A stretch of 64,000 nt of DNA, from assembly GCF_020091405.1 (NCBI RefSeq), contig NZ_CP081903.1, positions 5,270,501 to 5,334,500 of the forward strand, read 5' to 3'. This DNA comes from Bacteroides cellulosilyticus. Its GTDB lineage: Bacteria > Bacteroidota > Bacteroidia > Bacteroidales > Bacteroidaceae. Below the pieces are notes generated by a model. It saw only the letters and a program-made list of their open reading frames with translations, ran no database searches and was not told where the DNA came from. Position numbers and translations under genes: made by a program. Below, piece by piece: positions 17,732 through 24,723 of this stretch (position 1 is its first letter; each line of letters opens with the position of its first letter).

Positions 17732-18135
17732 AACACCCCAATTTAACACAATCATTATTGACACCATCCCTGTTCACCCGCTTCACTCCCCTATCACGTC
17801 CATATTGCAGCATCTTCCTTTCAATCTACCGACAGGAGATTTCTCTTTTATAATAATGTACCCGCGTATATATGCGCACAGGCGCGTATTTCCCTATTTT
17901 TTCTTTAGACCTTGTTACACACATATTATTATTAATAGGGGGTATCCCCCCTACCCTGTTCGGCTCTCCGTGTGTAACAACACCTAAAGAAAATATTCAC
18001 TTTTTCAGACGAGAACAGAAGATATTTCCATTATAAGCGTTAATTTTGCTTTCGTATTTCAAACTAACAATAAATTACTAACTTTTTAAATTGTGGTTTT
18101 ATGGATAAAAAAACACAATCCTGAGTATTGAACTC
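17732..18135. other. Intergenic region between capsule switch and VirE module
   Basis: About 400 bases with no convincing gene. It contains the large nested palindrome described separately (17899-17993) and a TAATTTTG -7-like box at 18041-18048 without a clear -33 element. A short ATG-initiated frame at 18101 stops after seven codons; it would join the 18136 gene if one base were added (see findings). Confidence 0.6.
17899..17993. repeat. Large nested inverted repeat (cruciform-capable)
   Basis: Outer arms at 17899-17922 and 17970-17993 match at 21 of 24 positions (TTTTCTTTAG, then TTGTTACACAC on the left arm). A second stem, TAGGGGG at 17936-17942 and CCCCCTA at 17947-17953, sits inside. 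When the invertible promoter points right, as here, this structure is about 190 bases downstream of it and could stop that transcript. It might instead be a replication or mobilisation site for the adjacent VirE module. Neither role is shown by sequence alone. Confidence 0.65.
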
Positions 18136-18510
18136 ATGAAGAAGGATGGCTATGACATCCGGGTAGAGAGAACTGAAAACAGGATCAACATCCTGTTAGT
18201 TGAAAATGAAGCGTTTGACGGGCGAATGATCATCAAAGCCGGGGAAAGGGAAGAGTTCCTGACCCCGTGGGTACGGAAACTTATCGGGCAGAAAAAGGAG
18301 GCGGGACTGAAAGGGACCAAGCATCTGGCGAGATTGCTGAACCGCAGTACAGTCTTCGAGAAAGACAAAAACGAAAAAGGATTCATATCCGTGGAAAGCC
18401 TTAACACTGAAATCATTAAACTAAGAAAGGCACTGCTGAACGAACAAAAGGAAGACGGAAAAAGAAAGAAACAGAAATAGAACCGGACGCTTCTGCAAAA
18501 TTGTGGTTTT
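18088..18510. repeat. 13-bp direct repeat flanking the 114-aa gene
   Basis: AAATTGTGGTTTT occurs at 18088-18100 and again at 18498-18510, just outside the 114-aa gene. The second copy leads straight into the terminator hairpin. The function is unknown; it could be a recombination footprint or a shared leader motif. Confidence 0.6.
18136..18480 (+). CDS. Hypothetical protein, 114 aa
   Basis: A small, strongly charged protein with an N-terminal mixed alpha/beta part (DGYDIRVERTENRINILLVE) and a Lys/Glu-rich, probably coiled-coil C terminus ending KEDGKRKKQK. I do not recognise the family. It sits ahead of the VirE-like gene on the same strand and is followed by a strong terminator. The chosen ATG is the first in this frame. 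An out-of-frame ATG at 18101 followed by a run of seven A residues would extend the protein by 12 codons if one A were added, so the start region may be slippery or wrongly called. Confidence 0.6.
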   Translation: MKKDGYDIRVERTENRINILLVENEAFDGRMIIKAGEREEFLTPWVRKLIGQKKEAGLKGTKHLARLLNRSTVFEKDKNEKGFISVESLNTEIIKLRKALLNEQKEDGKRKKQK

Positions 18511-18538
18511 TGCGCCTTTTCCTCATGAAAAGGCGCAA
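18510..18538 (+). terminator. Terminator hairpin after the 114-aa gene
   Basis: TTGCGCCTTTT (18510-18520) and AAAAGGCGCAA (18528-18538) form a perfect 11-bp stem with a 7-base loop. It lies 29 bases after the stop of the 18136 gene and ahead of the VirE gene. Confidence 0.75.
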
Positions 18539-18606
18539 TCACATTTAAAATATTATCCATTACTTCGCAACGCCATAAGGCAGACTAAAACAATTAAGAA
18601 TTAGAA

Positions 18607-20847
18607 ATGGAAAATATTCCGGTTACCGCATACAGCGGATTCAGCAACGTCAGGGGAGAAATTACTCTCCGCAAAGTGATTGAGGACATTACAAAAGGAT
18701 TGCATGCAAAGCTCGTACTCAAAATCAGGCTGCTCGTCAGCCAGGGAAAGATAGAGGAGGCGAACCATGTGAAGAAGCAGTTGCCATTCTATACCGTAAC
18801 GGCAGGGTACAGGGAGAAAAGGCAGGCATACAGCATTACAAGGCACACCCATACCATTGTACTGGACATCGACGACCAGCCCGGGGAGAAACTGGAAGAG
18901 TTGAGGGAGAAAATAAATAAAGATCCCAATACATTGGGCAGTTTCCTCACTCCAAAGGGGCATGGATTCAAAGTCTTCGTATTCCTGCGTACACAATACG
19001 CACGGACCCTGAGGGAAATATTCTCTGTTGGAAAAATGGACTTCACAACCCTGGAGAAGTATCACAGGATGATGTATGACGCCTGCAAGGAATACTACGA
19101 GCAGCTGTTGGAAGTAGAAGTAGACGGAAGCGGAAAAGACATCTCAAGGGGATTCTTCACCTCTTTCGATGGGAAGGCGTATCTGAACGAGGAACTGATG
19201 AAAGAGGTGGACGAGGCGCTGACCGACATCATTCCTCCGGAAAAGCCGCAAGCCGGTAGAAGGAAAAGTGACGGAGTGATGAGTGGCAAGGTGATAAGTG
19301 ATAAGGCGGTGGGTGATAAAAAGCCGGAGGCCGGCAAAGTGGAAGCTGAGCCGTGGGAAAGGATGGAGTTCGGCAAGGCAGTGCTCGCAGTGAAGAGGAC
19401 ATCGAGGTTTGAATCCGGAAACAGGGACAACTTCCTATTCGCACTGGGAAACAAATGCTATGCCAAAGGACTGGACGAAAATGTGGTAGTCAGACTGGTA
19501 CAGGAGAAATTCGGACCGGAGGAAAAGGGGATTGATATGGCCACGCCCCTGCACAACGCTTATGTATACACGGACAAGACCTACGAAGCACTCGGGCGGA
19601 AGGAAGAGAAAACAGATACCATCGACCAGCTGCTGGAATTCCTGAAGACGCATTATGACATACGAAGAAACGTGATACTGGACCGGCTGGAATATCTAAA
19701 CCTAAACGAAAAGGATGAGAAATGGAAAGGAAAGTTCCGCCCCATGAGAACAAGAAGCTACAATTCAATATTCCTGGACCTGCAACTGACAAGAATCAAA
19801 TGCTTCAGAAATTATCTGCAGGCAATCATTGATTCATCGTATGCAAGGGAGTTCAATCCATTCACAGCCTACATAGAGAAGCTGAGACCATGGGACGGAG
19901 TGAAAGACTACATCGGGGAACTGGCGGATACGGTGCAGACTGAAGACCAGGAATTCTGGAGGAAGAGTTTCAGAAGGTGGTTCGTGGGAATGCTGGCAGG
20001 AGCATTGCAGGACGACACGGTGAACCATCTGGTCATCATACTATACTCCGAGCAGGGAAAGGGAAAGAGTACATGGATACGAAGACTGTTGCCACCAGAA
20101 TGGAAAGAGTATTACAGAAACGGAATGGTGGGATCGGAAAAAACAGATCACCAGATACTGCTAAGTACGCATCTGATCATCAACATGGAGGAATTTGAAG
20201 GCGTCAGAATGGAAGAACTGGCGGGTCTCAAGCGGATCATCACACAGGAAAGCATCACCGAGAGAAAGGCCTATGACTTACAGGCATATAACTTCACGCG
20301 TCATGCATCGTTCATTGCAAGCACAAACAGCCGCCAATGCCTGCAGGACATAGGGGGAAACAGGAGATTCCTGCCCTCTTCAGTCATTACGCTGGATTAT
20401 AGAACACCGGTCAATTACGAGGGGATATACGCGCAGGCTTACGCATTGATGAAGGAAGGATACCAGTATTGGTACGAGGGAGAAGAAATTGACGAGCTTA
20501 ACCGGCACAATGAGCTGCACCGGATGAAGGACCCCGTGGAAGAAAACCTGTTCATATACTTCCGAAAGCCGGAAACGGAGGATCTATGCGTGAAGTGGAT
20601 ACCGGCCGCGGCCATACTTACCAAAATAGCGATCTACGGCAAAATACAGGTGAACAGGCAAACCATACAGACCTTGGCGCTATCACTGGAAAAATACGGA
20701 TTCAGGACGAGAAAGAACGAACAGGGAAGCACGGAATATCAGGTGGTGGACTTGACGGAAGATGAAGTAAGAAAAGGATTCAGGAAAAAAGGACAGGACG
20801 GGAAGACGGAAGAAGGCGATAAAGCCGAGGGGGTATTGCCGTTTTAG
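18607..20847 (+). CDS. BT4734-like/VirE family primase-helicase protein
   Basis: A 746-aa two-part protein. Residues about 45-210 form a BT4734-like (VirE N-terminal) domain with HTIVLDIDDQPGEK and FLTPKGHGFKVFVFL, resembling the primase-polymerase fold of replication proteins. The C-terminal half is the VirE P-loop domain: Walker A in SEQGKGKSTW near 480-489, acidic Walker B in LIINMEEFEG near 523-532, and ASTNSRQCLQDIGGNRRFLP as sensor/arginine region. Related proteins in phages and integrated elements prime or unwind DNA. Copies next to capsule loci are common in Bacteroides; their role there is unknown. It has normal length and no breaks. Confidence 0.85.
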   Translation: MENIPVTAYSGFSNVRGEITLRKVIEDITKGLHAKLVLKIRLLVSQGKIEEANHVKKQLPFYTVTAGYREKRQAYSITRHTHTIVLDIDDQPGEKLEELREKINKDPNTLGSFLTPKGHGFKVFVFLRTQYARTLREIFSVGKMDFTTLEKYHRMMYDACKEYYEQLLEVEVDGSGKDISRGFFTSFDGKAYLNEELMKEVDEALTDIIPPEKPQAGRRKSDGVMSGKVISDKAVGDKKPEAGKVEAEPWERMEFGKAVLAVKRTSRFESGNRDNFLFALGNKCYAKGLDENVVVRLVQEKFGPEEKGIDMATPLHNAYVYTDKTYEALGRKEEKTDTIDQLLEFLKTHYDIRRNVILDRLEYLNLNEKDEKWKGKFRPMRTRSYNSIFLDLQLTRIKCFRNYLQAIIDSSYAREFNPFTAYIEKLRPWDGVKDYIGELADTVQTEDQEFWRKSFRRWFVGMLAGALQDDTVNHLVIILYSEQGKGKSTWIRRLLPPEWKEYYRNGMVGSEKTDHQILLSTHLIINMEEFEGVRMEELAGLKRIITQESITERKAYDLQAYNFTRHASFIASTNSRQCLQDIGGNRRFLPSSVITLDYRTPVNYEGIYAQAYALMKEGYQYWYEGEEIDELNRHNELHRMKDPVEENLFIYFRKPETEDLCVKWIPAAAILTKIAIYGKIQVNRQTIQTLALSLEKYGFRTRKNEQGSTEYQVVDLTEDEVRKGFRKKGQDGKTEEGDKAEGVLPF

Positions 20848-20898
20848 GGATTTCGGATAGAATCCACGGGAAGAAGATTCCACCGGGTAGCATATAAT

Positions 20899-20952
20899 AT
20901 AGCGGGTGATTAGATGTATTGTAATGTGGCATTACATATATTCTTATCACCC
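20899..20952. terminator. Bidirectional terminator between VirE and DUF4248 genes
   Basis: GCGGGTGAT at 20899-20907 region and ATCACCCGC near 20945-20953 are inverted, with a nested TGTAATG/CATTACA stem inside. It separates two convergent genes. Confidence 0.65.
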
Positions 20953-21008
20953 GCCACATATATTGGCATTTTCTTTACAAAGGAGAGGCACACTCCCTGC
21001 CGGATATT

Positions 21009-21245
21009 CTAAGGCTCTCCCAGATACTTGAAGATAAGTTTTACTTCAAGGGGCAGATAAGAATGGCGGTTCTTGTTATAACCCGCTTCCTTCAGTTCCG
21101 CCATCAGTTGCCTGTTAGCATAAATCCACCGGCGGAGAAGCTGCAGGGCGGTAGTAATACATACACCGGGGTTGTAAAGCATGGCAAGGTCGGCTTTGGT
21201 ATAAGCGCGGACAGGGACTTTCTCATCTAAGTTTTCTTCTTTCAT
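21009..21245 (-). CDS. DUF4248 family protein
   Basis: A 78-aa protein from the ATG at 21245 (MKEENLDEKVPVRAYTKADLAMLYNPG). Conserved features are the YTKADLAMLY opening, RRWIYANRQLMAELKEAGY and the closing LPLEVKLIFKYLGEP, which match DUF4248 proteins of Bacteroides. A helix-turn-helix-like function is plausible but unproven. A longer frame starts 16 codons upstream; I prefer 21245 because a TTTC-N19-TACCTTTA promoter on the minus strand overlaps the longer N terminus. It is divergent from the HU-like gene. Confidence 0.75.
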   Translation of the reverse strand: MKEENLDEKVPVRAYTKADLAMLYNPGVCITTALQLLRRWIYANRQLMAELKEAGYNKNRHSYLPLEVKLIFKYLGEP

Positions 21246-21314
21246 AAGTTTGTTTTTTAGTGATTTATATGGTATAAAGGTACTCATTTGCAACGATATC
21301 CGAAAGGAATAAAG

Positions 21315-21327
21315 GAGGTATTACCTC
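21315..21327. promoter_or_regulatory. Palindromic candidate operator
   Basis: GAGGTATTACCTC is a perfect 6-bp-arm palindrome with one central base. It sits upstream of both the DUF4248 gene and the HU-like gene in their shared intergenic space. A plus-strand TATATTTG box at 21400-21407 may be the -7 element of the HU-like gene, leaving a leader of about 150 bases. Operator function is inferred. Confidence 0.4.
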
Positions 21328-21558
21328 TCATTGGAAGTCTCTTTTTTTCATACAAACTCAAATAACGTCAAGCGGAAAGTGGAAGGAAAAAGAACGGGGT
21401 ATATTTGCAGTGTCCAAAGGAGAAAAGAGCGAAAATCTTCCGGCAAGCCCATGATGGCGGAATAAATAAAGAAAAGCATGAGAAGAGAATTCGGACAGCT
21501 TTTCCCCAAGGATTATTAAACAACCTTAGTTTTTTAAACTTTAAAAAAATTATTGATT

Positions 21559-22059
21559 ATGGGAGTACCATTCAAGAAGATTCCGCGGAAAGATCCGCGA
21601 AAGGAGGATGCGGTGGCAAAGTTTTATCCGCAACTAGTAACGTTAGGGGAAAATGCCGACCTGGAAGACGTGGCGTACGTGATGAAGGAGAAAAGTTCAC
21701 TCACCTTAGGAGATATCAAAAGTGTAATTACCAACTTTGTAGAAGCACTGATTGACAAGCTGTATGGCGGACAATCGGTGAATATCAAGGACTTCGGGGT
21801 TTTCAGCCTGTCGGCGCGGACCCTTGGAGTGGAGAAAAAGGAGGATTGTACGGCTAAGAACATCAAGGCCGTGAAAATCAATTTCCGACCCTCAACCACC
21901 ATCAGACCGGATGTGACGGCAACACGTGCCGGACAGAAAATTGACTTCTACGATCTGGAGGCATTGGTAAACAAGGACGGAAATCCATCAGGTGGAAACT
22001 CTTCCGGTGACCAGGGAGGTTCCGGCGGTGGAGGACTGGATGAAAATCCGCTGGGTTAA
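21559..22059 (+). CDS. HU family DNA-binding protein (capsule-associated type)
   Basis: A 166-aa protein starting at ATG 21559 (MGVPFKKIPRKDPRK); the frame opens two codons earlier with TTG, which I discount. Residues about 1-125 follow the long HU-like form of Bacteroidetes, with SLTLGDIKSVITNFVEALIDKLYGGQSVNIKDFGVFSLSAR and the DNA-arm region INFRPSTTIRPDVT. The tail is Gly/Ser-rich (GGNSSGDQGGSGGGG) and disordered. It probably bends or coats DNA locally. It is followed after 28 bases by the smalltalk gene. Confidence 0.85.
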   Translation: MGVPFKKIPRKDPRKEDAVAKFYPQLVTLGENADLEDVAYVMKEKSSLTLGDIKSVITNFVEALIDKLYGGQSVNIKDFGVFSLSARTLGVEKKEDCTAKNIKAVKINFRPSTTIRPDVTATRAGQKIDFYDLEALVNKDGNPSGGNSSGDQGGSGGGGLDENPLG

Positions 22060-22087
22060 AATATCACTAATCATTTAATCAAAGAAT

Positions 22088-22183
22088 ATGAAAAAGTCTA
22101 TCTGGGATAAAATTCTAAAAGTGGTGATTGCGGTAGCTTCGGCTATTATAGGAGCACTGAGTGCTAATGCTATGAATGTGTAG
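22088..22183 (+). CDS. Smalltalk protein (31-aa membrane microprotein)
   Basis: A 31-codon gene. It starts MKKSIWDKILKVVIAVASAI and ends ALSANAMNV, giving a Lys-rich N terminus and one hydrophobic helix of about 18 residues, so a single-pass inner-membrane peptide is likely. I recognise it as the Bacteroides 'smalltalk protein' family, which is recurrently found after HU-like genes next to capsule or VirE modules. Its function is not known. It is followed immediately by a strong terminator. Confidence 0.85.
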   Translation: MKKSIWDKILKVVIAVASAIIGALSANAMNV

Positions 22184-22185
22184 AT

Positions 22186-22227
22186 AAAGAATGTGCCGGT
22201 AAGATCATTTTCACCGGCACATTCTTT
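22186..22227 (+). terminator. Terminator after the smalltalk gene
   Basis: AAAGAATGTGCCGGT (22186-22200) pairs with ACCGGCACATTCTTT (22213-22227), a 15-bp perfect stem followed by further T residues. It closes the HU-smalltalk unit and separates it from the convergent HEPN gene. Confidence 0.85.
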
Positions 22228-22251
22228 TTTAACTATTATATAATAATAAAA

Positions 22252-22653
22252 TCACTCTAATTCTATTAAAGAGGCCACTTTATCAATAAAGTGTTTAGTT
22301 GGTTCCATCATCGAATCTACATCTTCCTTTGAAAAATCGAATAAATCATTATAGTCACCTTTCGAACGCCAATTCAACAACTTTGCATATACTCGAAATT
22401 CATCAATTGAGACAATACCCGGACGTACAATCTGTTCTGAAAATTGTCCTATAACACCAGAATGTGACTTTGCTGAAATATGCCTATGCAATAACAAGGC
22501 AGAAGCCGAATAAAAACAGGCATAGTACAGACGATTGATTACTGAATTCCATTGAGATGCATCATATAAAACACAAGCTGCTTGATAAACTTCCTGAGCC
22601 TTTTCTAATCTATAACGAACATAAGCCGTCATATTCTCGTCAAATTCATTCAT
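22252..22653 (-). CDS. HEPN domain protein of a HEPN-MNT pair
   Basis: A 133-aa helical protein starting at ATG 22653, which overlaps the stop of the MNT gene as ATGA. It has the HEPN pattern YVRYRLEKAQEVYQAACVLY, SVINRLYYACFYSASALLL, AKSHSGVIGQFSEQIV and LNWRSKGDYND of the PF05168 type. Partnered with a minimal nucleotidyltransferase it forms a known class of toxin-antitoxin-like pair in which HEPN is usually the putative RNase toxin. A string R-x6-H (RHISAKSH) is present, but whether it is the catalytic motif is uncertain. Confidence 0.82.
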   Translation of the reverse strand: MNEFDENMTAYVRYRLEKAQEVYQAACVLYDASQWNSVINRLYYACFYSASALLLHRHISAKSHSGVIGQFSEQIVRPGIVSIDEFRVYAKLLNWRSKGDYNDLFDFSKEDVDSMMEPTKHFIDKVASLIELE

Positions 22654-22970
22654 AACAATACTGCTTCCGATTGAACATTCTGATAAAATGGAGTAATAGA
22701 ATGACGCGAATGCCAATCCTTTATACCATAGGCAAACAATTGAATTGCTTGCCCTGTCTTAACAATCACATCACAAATATGATCCATAAATTGTTCTTCT
22801 TCCTTAAAAGTCAATTTTTCTTTCGGAGAAAGAACCAATATGTCCCAATCTGAATCATCGTGCGCTTCGCCACGTGCACGAGAACCATACAGCCACACCT
22901 GAGCCGCAGCATCGACTTCATGTACATTCTGCTTTATCAATTCTAACATTGTTTGATAGTCGACTTTCAT
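22650..22970 (-). CDS. Minimal nucleotidyltransferase (MNT) of a HEPN-MNT pair
   Basis: A 106-aa polymerase-beta-fold nucleotidyltransferase. The signature GSRARGEAHDDSDWD supplies the GS motif and two metal-binding Asp residues, so it looks active. The start at 22970 is chosen because GAGGAGGT lies just upstream; a frame opening seven codons earlier has no better site. MNT antitoxins in this class can modify their HEPN partner. The pair lies between the VirE module and DUF4301 on the minus strand. Confidence 0.85.
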   Translation of the reverse strand: MKVDYQTMLELIKQNVHEVDAAAQVWLYGSRARGEAHDDSDWDILVLSPKEKLTFKEEEQFMDHICDVIVKTGQAIQLFAYGIKDWHSRHSITPFYQNVQSEAVLL

Positions 22971-23049
22971 AATACCTCCTCTTTTCCACAAAAATAGTAT
23001 TTTTATAACAGAAGACCAAATAAAGCCTATAAAAACACATTTCTAGACA

Positions 23050-23081
23050 AAAAGTGCCGGAAAAAATCGTCCGGCACTTTT
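23050..23081. terminator. Terminator after the DUF4301 gene
   Basis: AAAAGTGCCGG (23050-23060) and CCGGCACTTTT (23071-23081) form a perfect stem with a short loop, 20 bases after the DUF4301 stop. It works on either strand by sequence. Confidence 0.8.
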
Positions 23082-23100
23082 CATTTTATTGAAATATCAT

Positions 23101-24618
23101 TTATTGATGTTGTTCCCTCAGCAAATCATTCACCGTCTTTACCGGATTAAACGTACTCAAAGAAACTTCTACAAACACCGTATTCCAATCACTCATAGCA
23201 CCGTTCCACAATCCTGGAAGTTCAAGTGCCTTGAGTTCTTTACCGTTCTTCGATTTATAAGAGATGAAACCGGTAGCCTTATCTACGAAATTAACAAGAT
23301 CAAACTTATGGCCCTTATAATCGCGCACAGCACAAACCAGATCTACAGGATTAAAGTGTGTACCTTTCTCAAACATCTCCTTCTTCTCCGGATCATCCAT
23401 ATCAATTTGAGAACTTTCAAGAATTTGCAGGGAAATAGTCCCGTCACTGTTATATGCCAGAAACGGACCGCCACCCGGCTCGCCTACATTTTTCACCATA
23501 CCACATACGCGCATCGGACGGTTCAGTTTCTCTTTCAGATAAAGTACAAGTTCGGCATCCTCCAAATTCTTTGTCTCAGGATTCTTACAGAATAATTTCT
23601 TTTGCAGGAATTGCAGAATTTCAAGCACTTGTTCGTGAGTATATCTGCCACTATCCAAAAGTTCCAGATAAGCAAATGCCTTTTGTTGCAGCGCCACTAA
23701 TACTCCGGCAATCAGCTTCTTATACAACACGGTGTCGCCTTTCAACTTATCGGGCACCACATTGTCGATATTCTTGATAAAGATAATATCTGCATCAAGA
23801 TCATTCAGATTCTCGATCAATGCGCCATGACCACCCGGACGGAACAATAATTTGCCATTATCACGGAAAGGCTGGTTATCCATATCAGCAGCAATCGTAT
23901 CCGTGCTAGGCTTCTGTTCAGAGAAAGTAACATTATAATCCACTCCGTATTTCTTTGCATAAACGGCTGCTTTGTCAGCCACCAATGCTTCGAATAAACG
24001 GCGATGTTCGGGAGAGACAGTAAAGTGTACGTTTACTTTTCCATTCTTGTTGGCAGCATAAAGCGCACCTTCTACAAGATGTTCTTCCAATGGAGTACGG
24101 CTTCCATCTTCATACCTGTGGAACTTCAGCAAACCTTTCGGAAGCGCACCATAATTCAGTCCTGCCGCCTCAAGCAATGCAGCCACTACAGCTTTATAAT
24201 CACCCTCAGCCATTAATGCGGGAATGTTCTTCTCGAATGCTTTCTCACAGGCGGCATTCAAGTCATTATAGAAAGCGAACTTTTCAATCTGCTCAAAAAA
24301 TGTTTTTTCGAATTTAGTTTCGGGCACATCATAATCAGCCCCGAGAAATTCGAATAAATTCTTGAACATACGGCTTGCCGCACCTGAAGCAGGAACAAAC
24401 TTCACTACTACTTTATCTGTCCGCGTATATGCATCCCATGCATCGAGATAGAGCTTCTGCTCTTCTGCTGCAGGTGCCAGAATACCTTTTTCCAATGAAG
24501 CGGCAGCAGCCAGCTTTAAGTACGGGAAACCTTTCTCAAAACAGGTCAGCTGTTCAGCTATCTGCTCTTCTGAAATACCTTTTTGCCTAAGCAACTCTTT
24601 GTCTTGCGGTGTTATCAT
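23101..24618 (-). CDS. DUF4301 family protein
   Basis: A 505-aa cytoplasmic protein widespread in Bacteroidetes. I recognise DUF4301 from FVPASGAASRMFKNLFEFL near residue 75, LFRPGGHGALIENLNDLDADIIFIKNIDNVVPD near 260 and CGMVKNVGEPGGGPF near 375. The GGHGAL...NLD...I...NIDNV pattern resembles the product loop of UDP-sugar pyrophosphorylases, so a nucleotidyltransferase-like activity is possible; the family is not characterised to my knowledge. It is divergent from the RelA-type gene. Confidence 0.8.
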   Translation of the reverse strand: MITPQDKELLRQKGISEEQIAEQLTCFEKGFPYLKLAAAASLEKGILAPAAEEQKLYLDAWDAYTRTDKVVVKFVPASGAASRMFKNLFEFLGADYDVPETKFEKTFFEQIEKFAFYNDLNAACEKAFEKNIPALMAEGDYKAVVAALLEAAGLNYGALPKGLLKFHRYEDGSRTPLEEHLVEGALYAANKNGKVNVHFTVSPEHRRLFEALVADKAAVYAKKYGVDYNVTFSEQKPSTDTIAADMDNQPFRDNGKLLFRPGGHGALIENLNDLDADIIFIKNIDNVVPDKLKGDTVLYKKLIAGVLVALQQKAFAYLELLDSGRYTHEQVLEILQFLQKKLFCKNPETKNLEDAELVLYLKEKLNRPMRVCGMVKNVGEPGGGPFLAYNSDGTISLQILESSQIDMDDPEKKEMFEKGTHFNPVDLVCAVRDYKGHKFDLVNFVDKATGFISYKSKNGKELKALELPGLWNGAMSDWNTVFVEVSLSTFNPVKTVNDLLREQHQ

Positions 24619-24723
24619 ACTATCTATTTTTTATTAATTGATTGCCAAAAATACAAAAAAAGCACAAGCCTTATAATAGAAAGGAAGAAAAAAACTACCT
24701 TTGGGCAACAAAAATGGACAATT

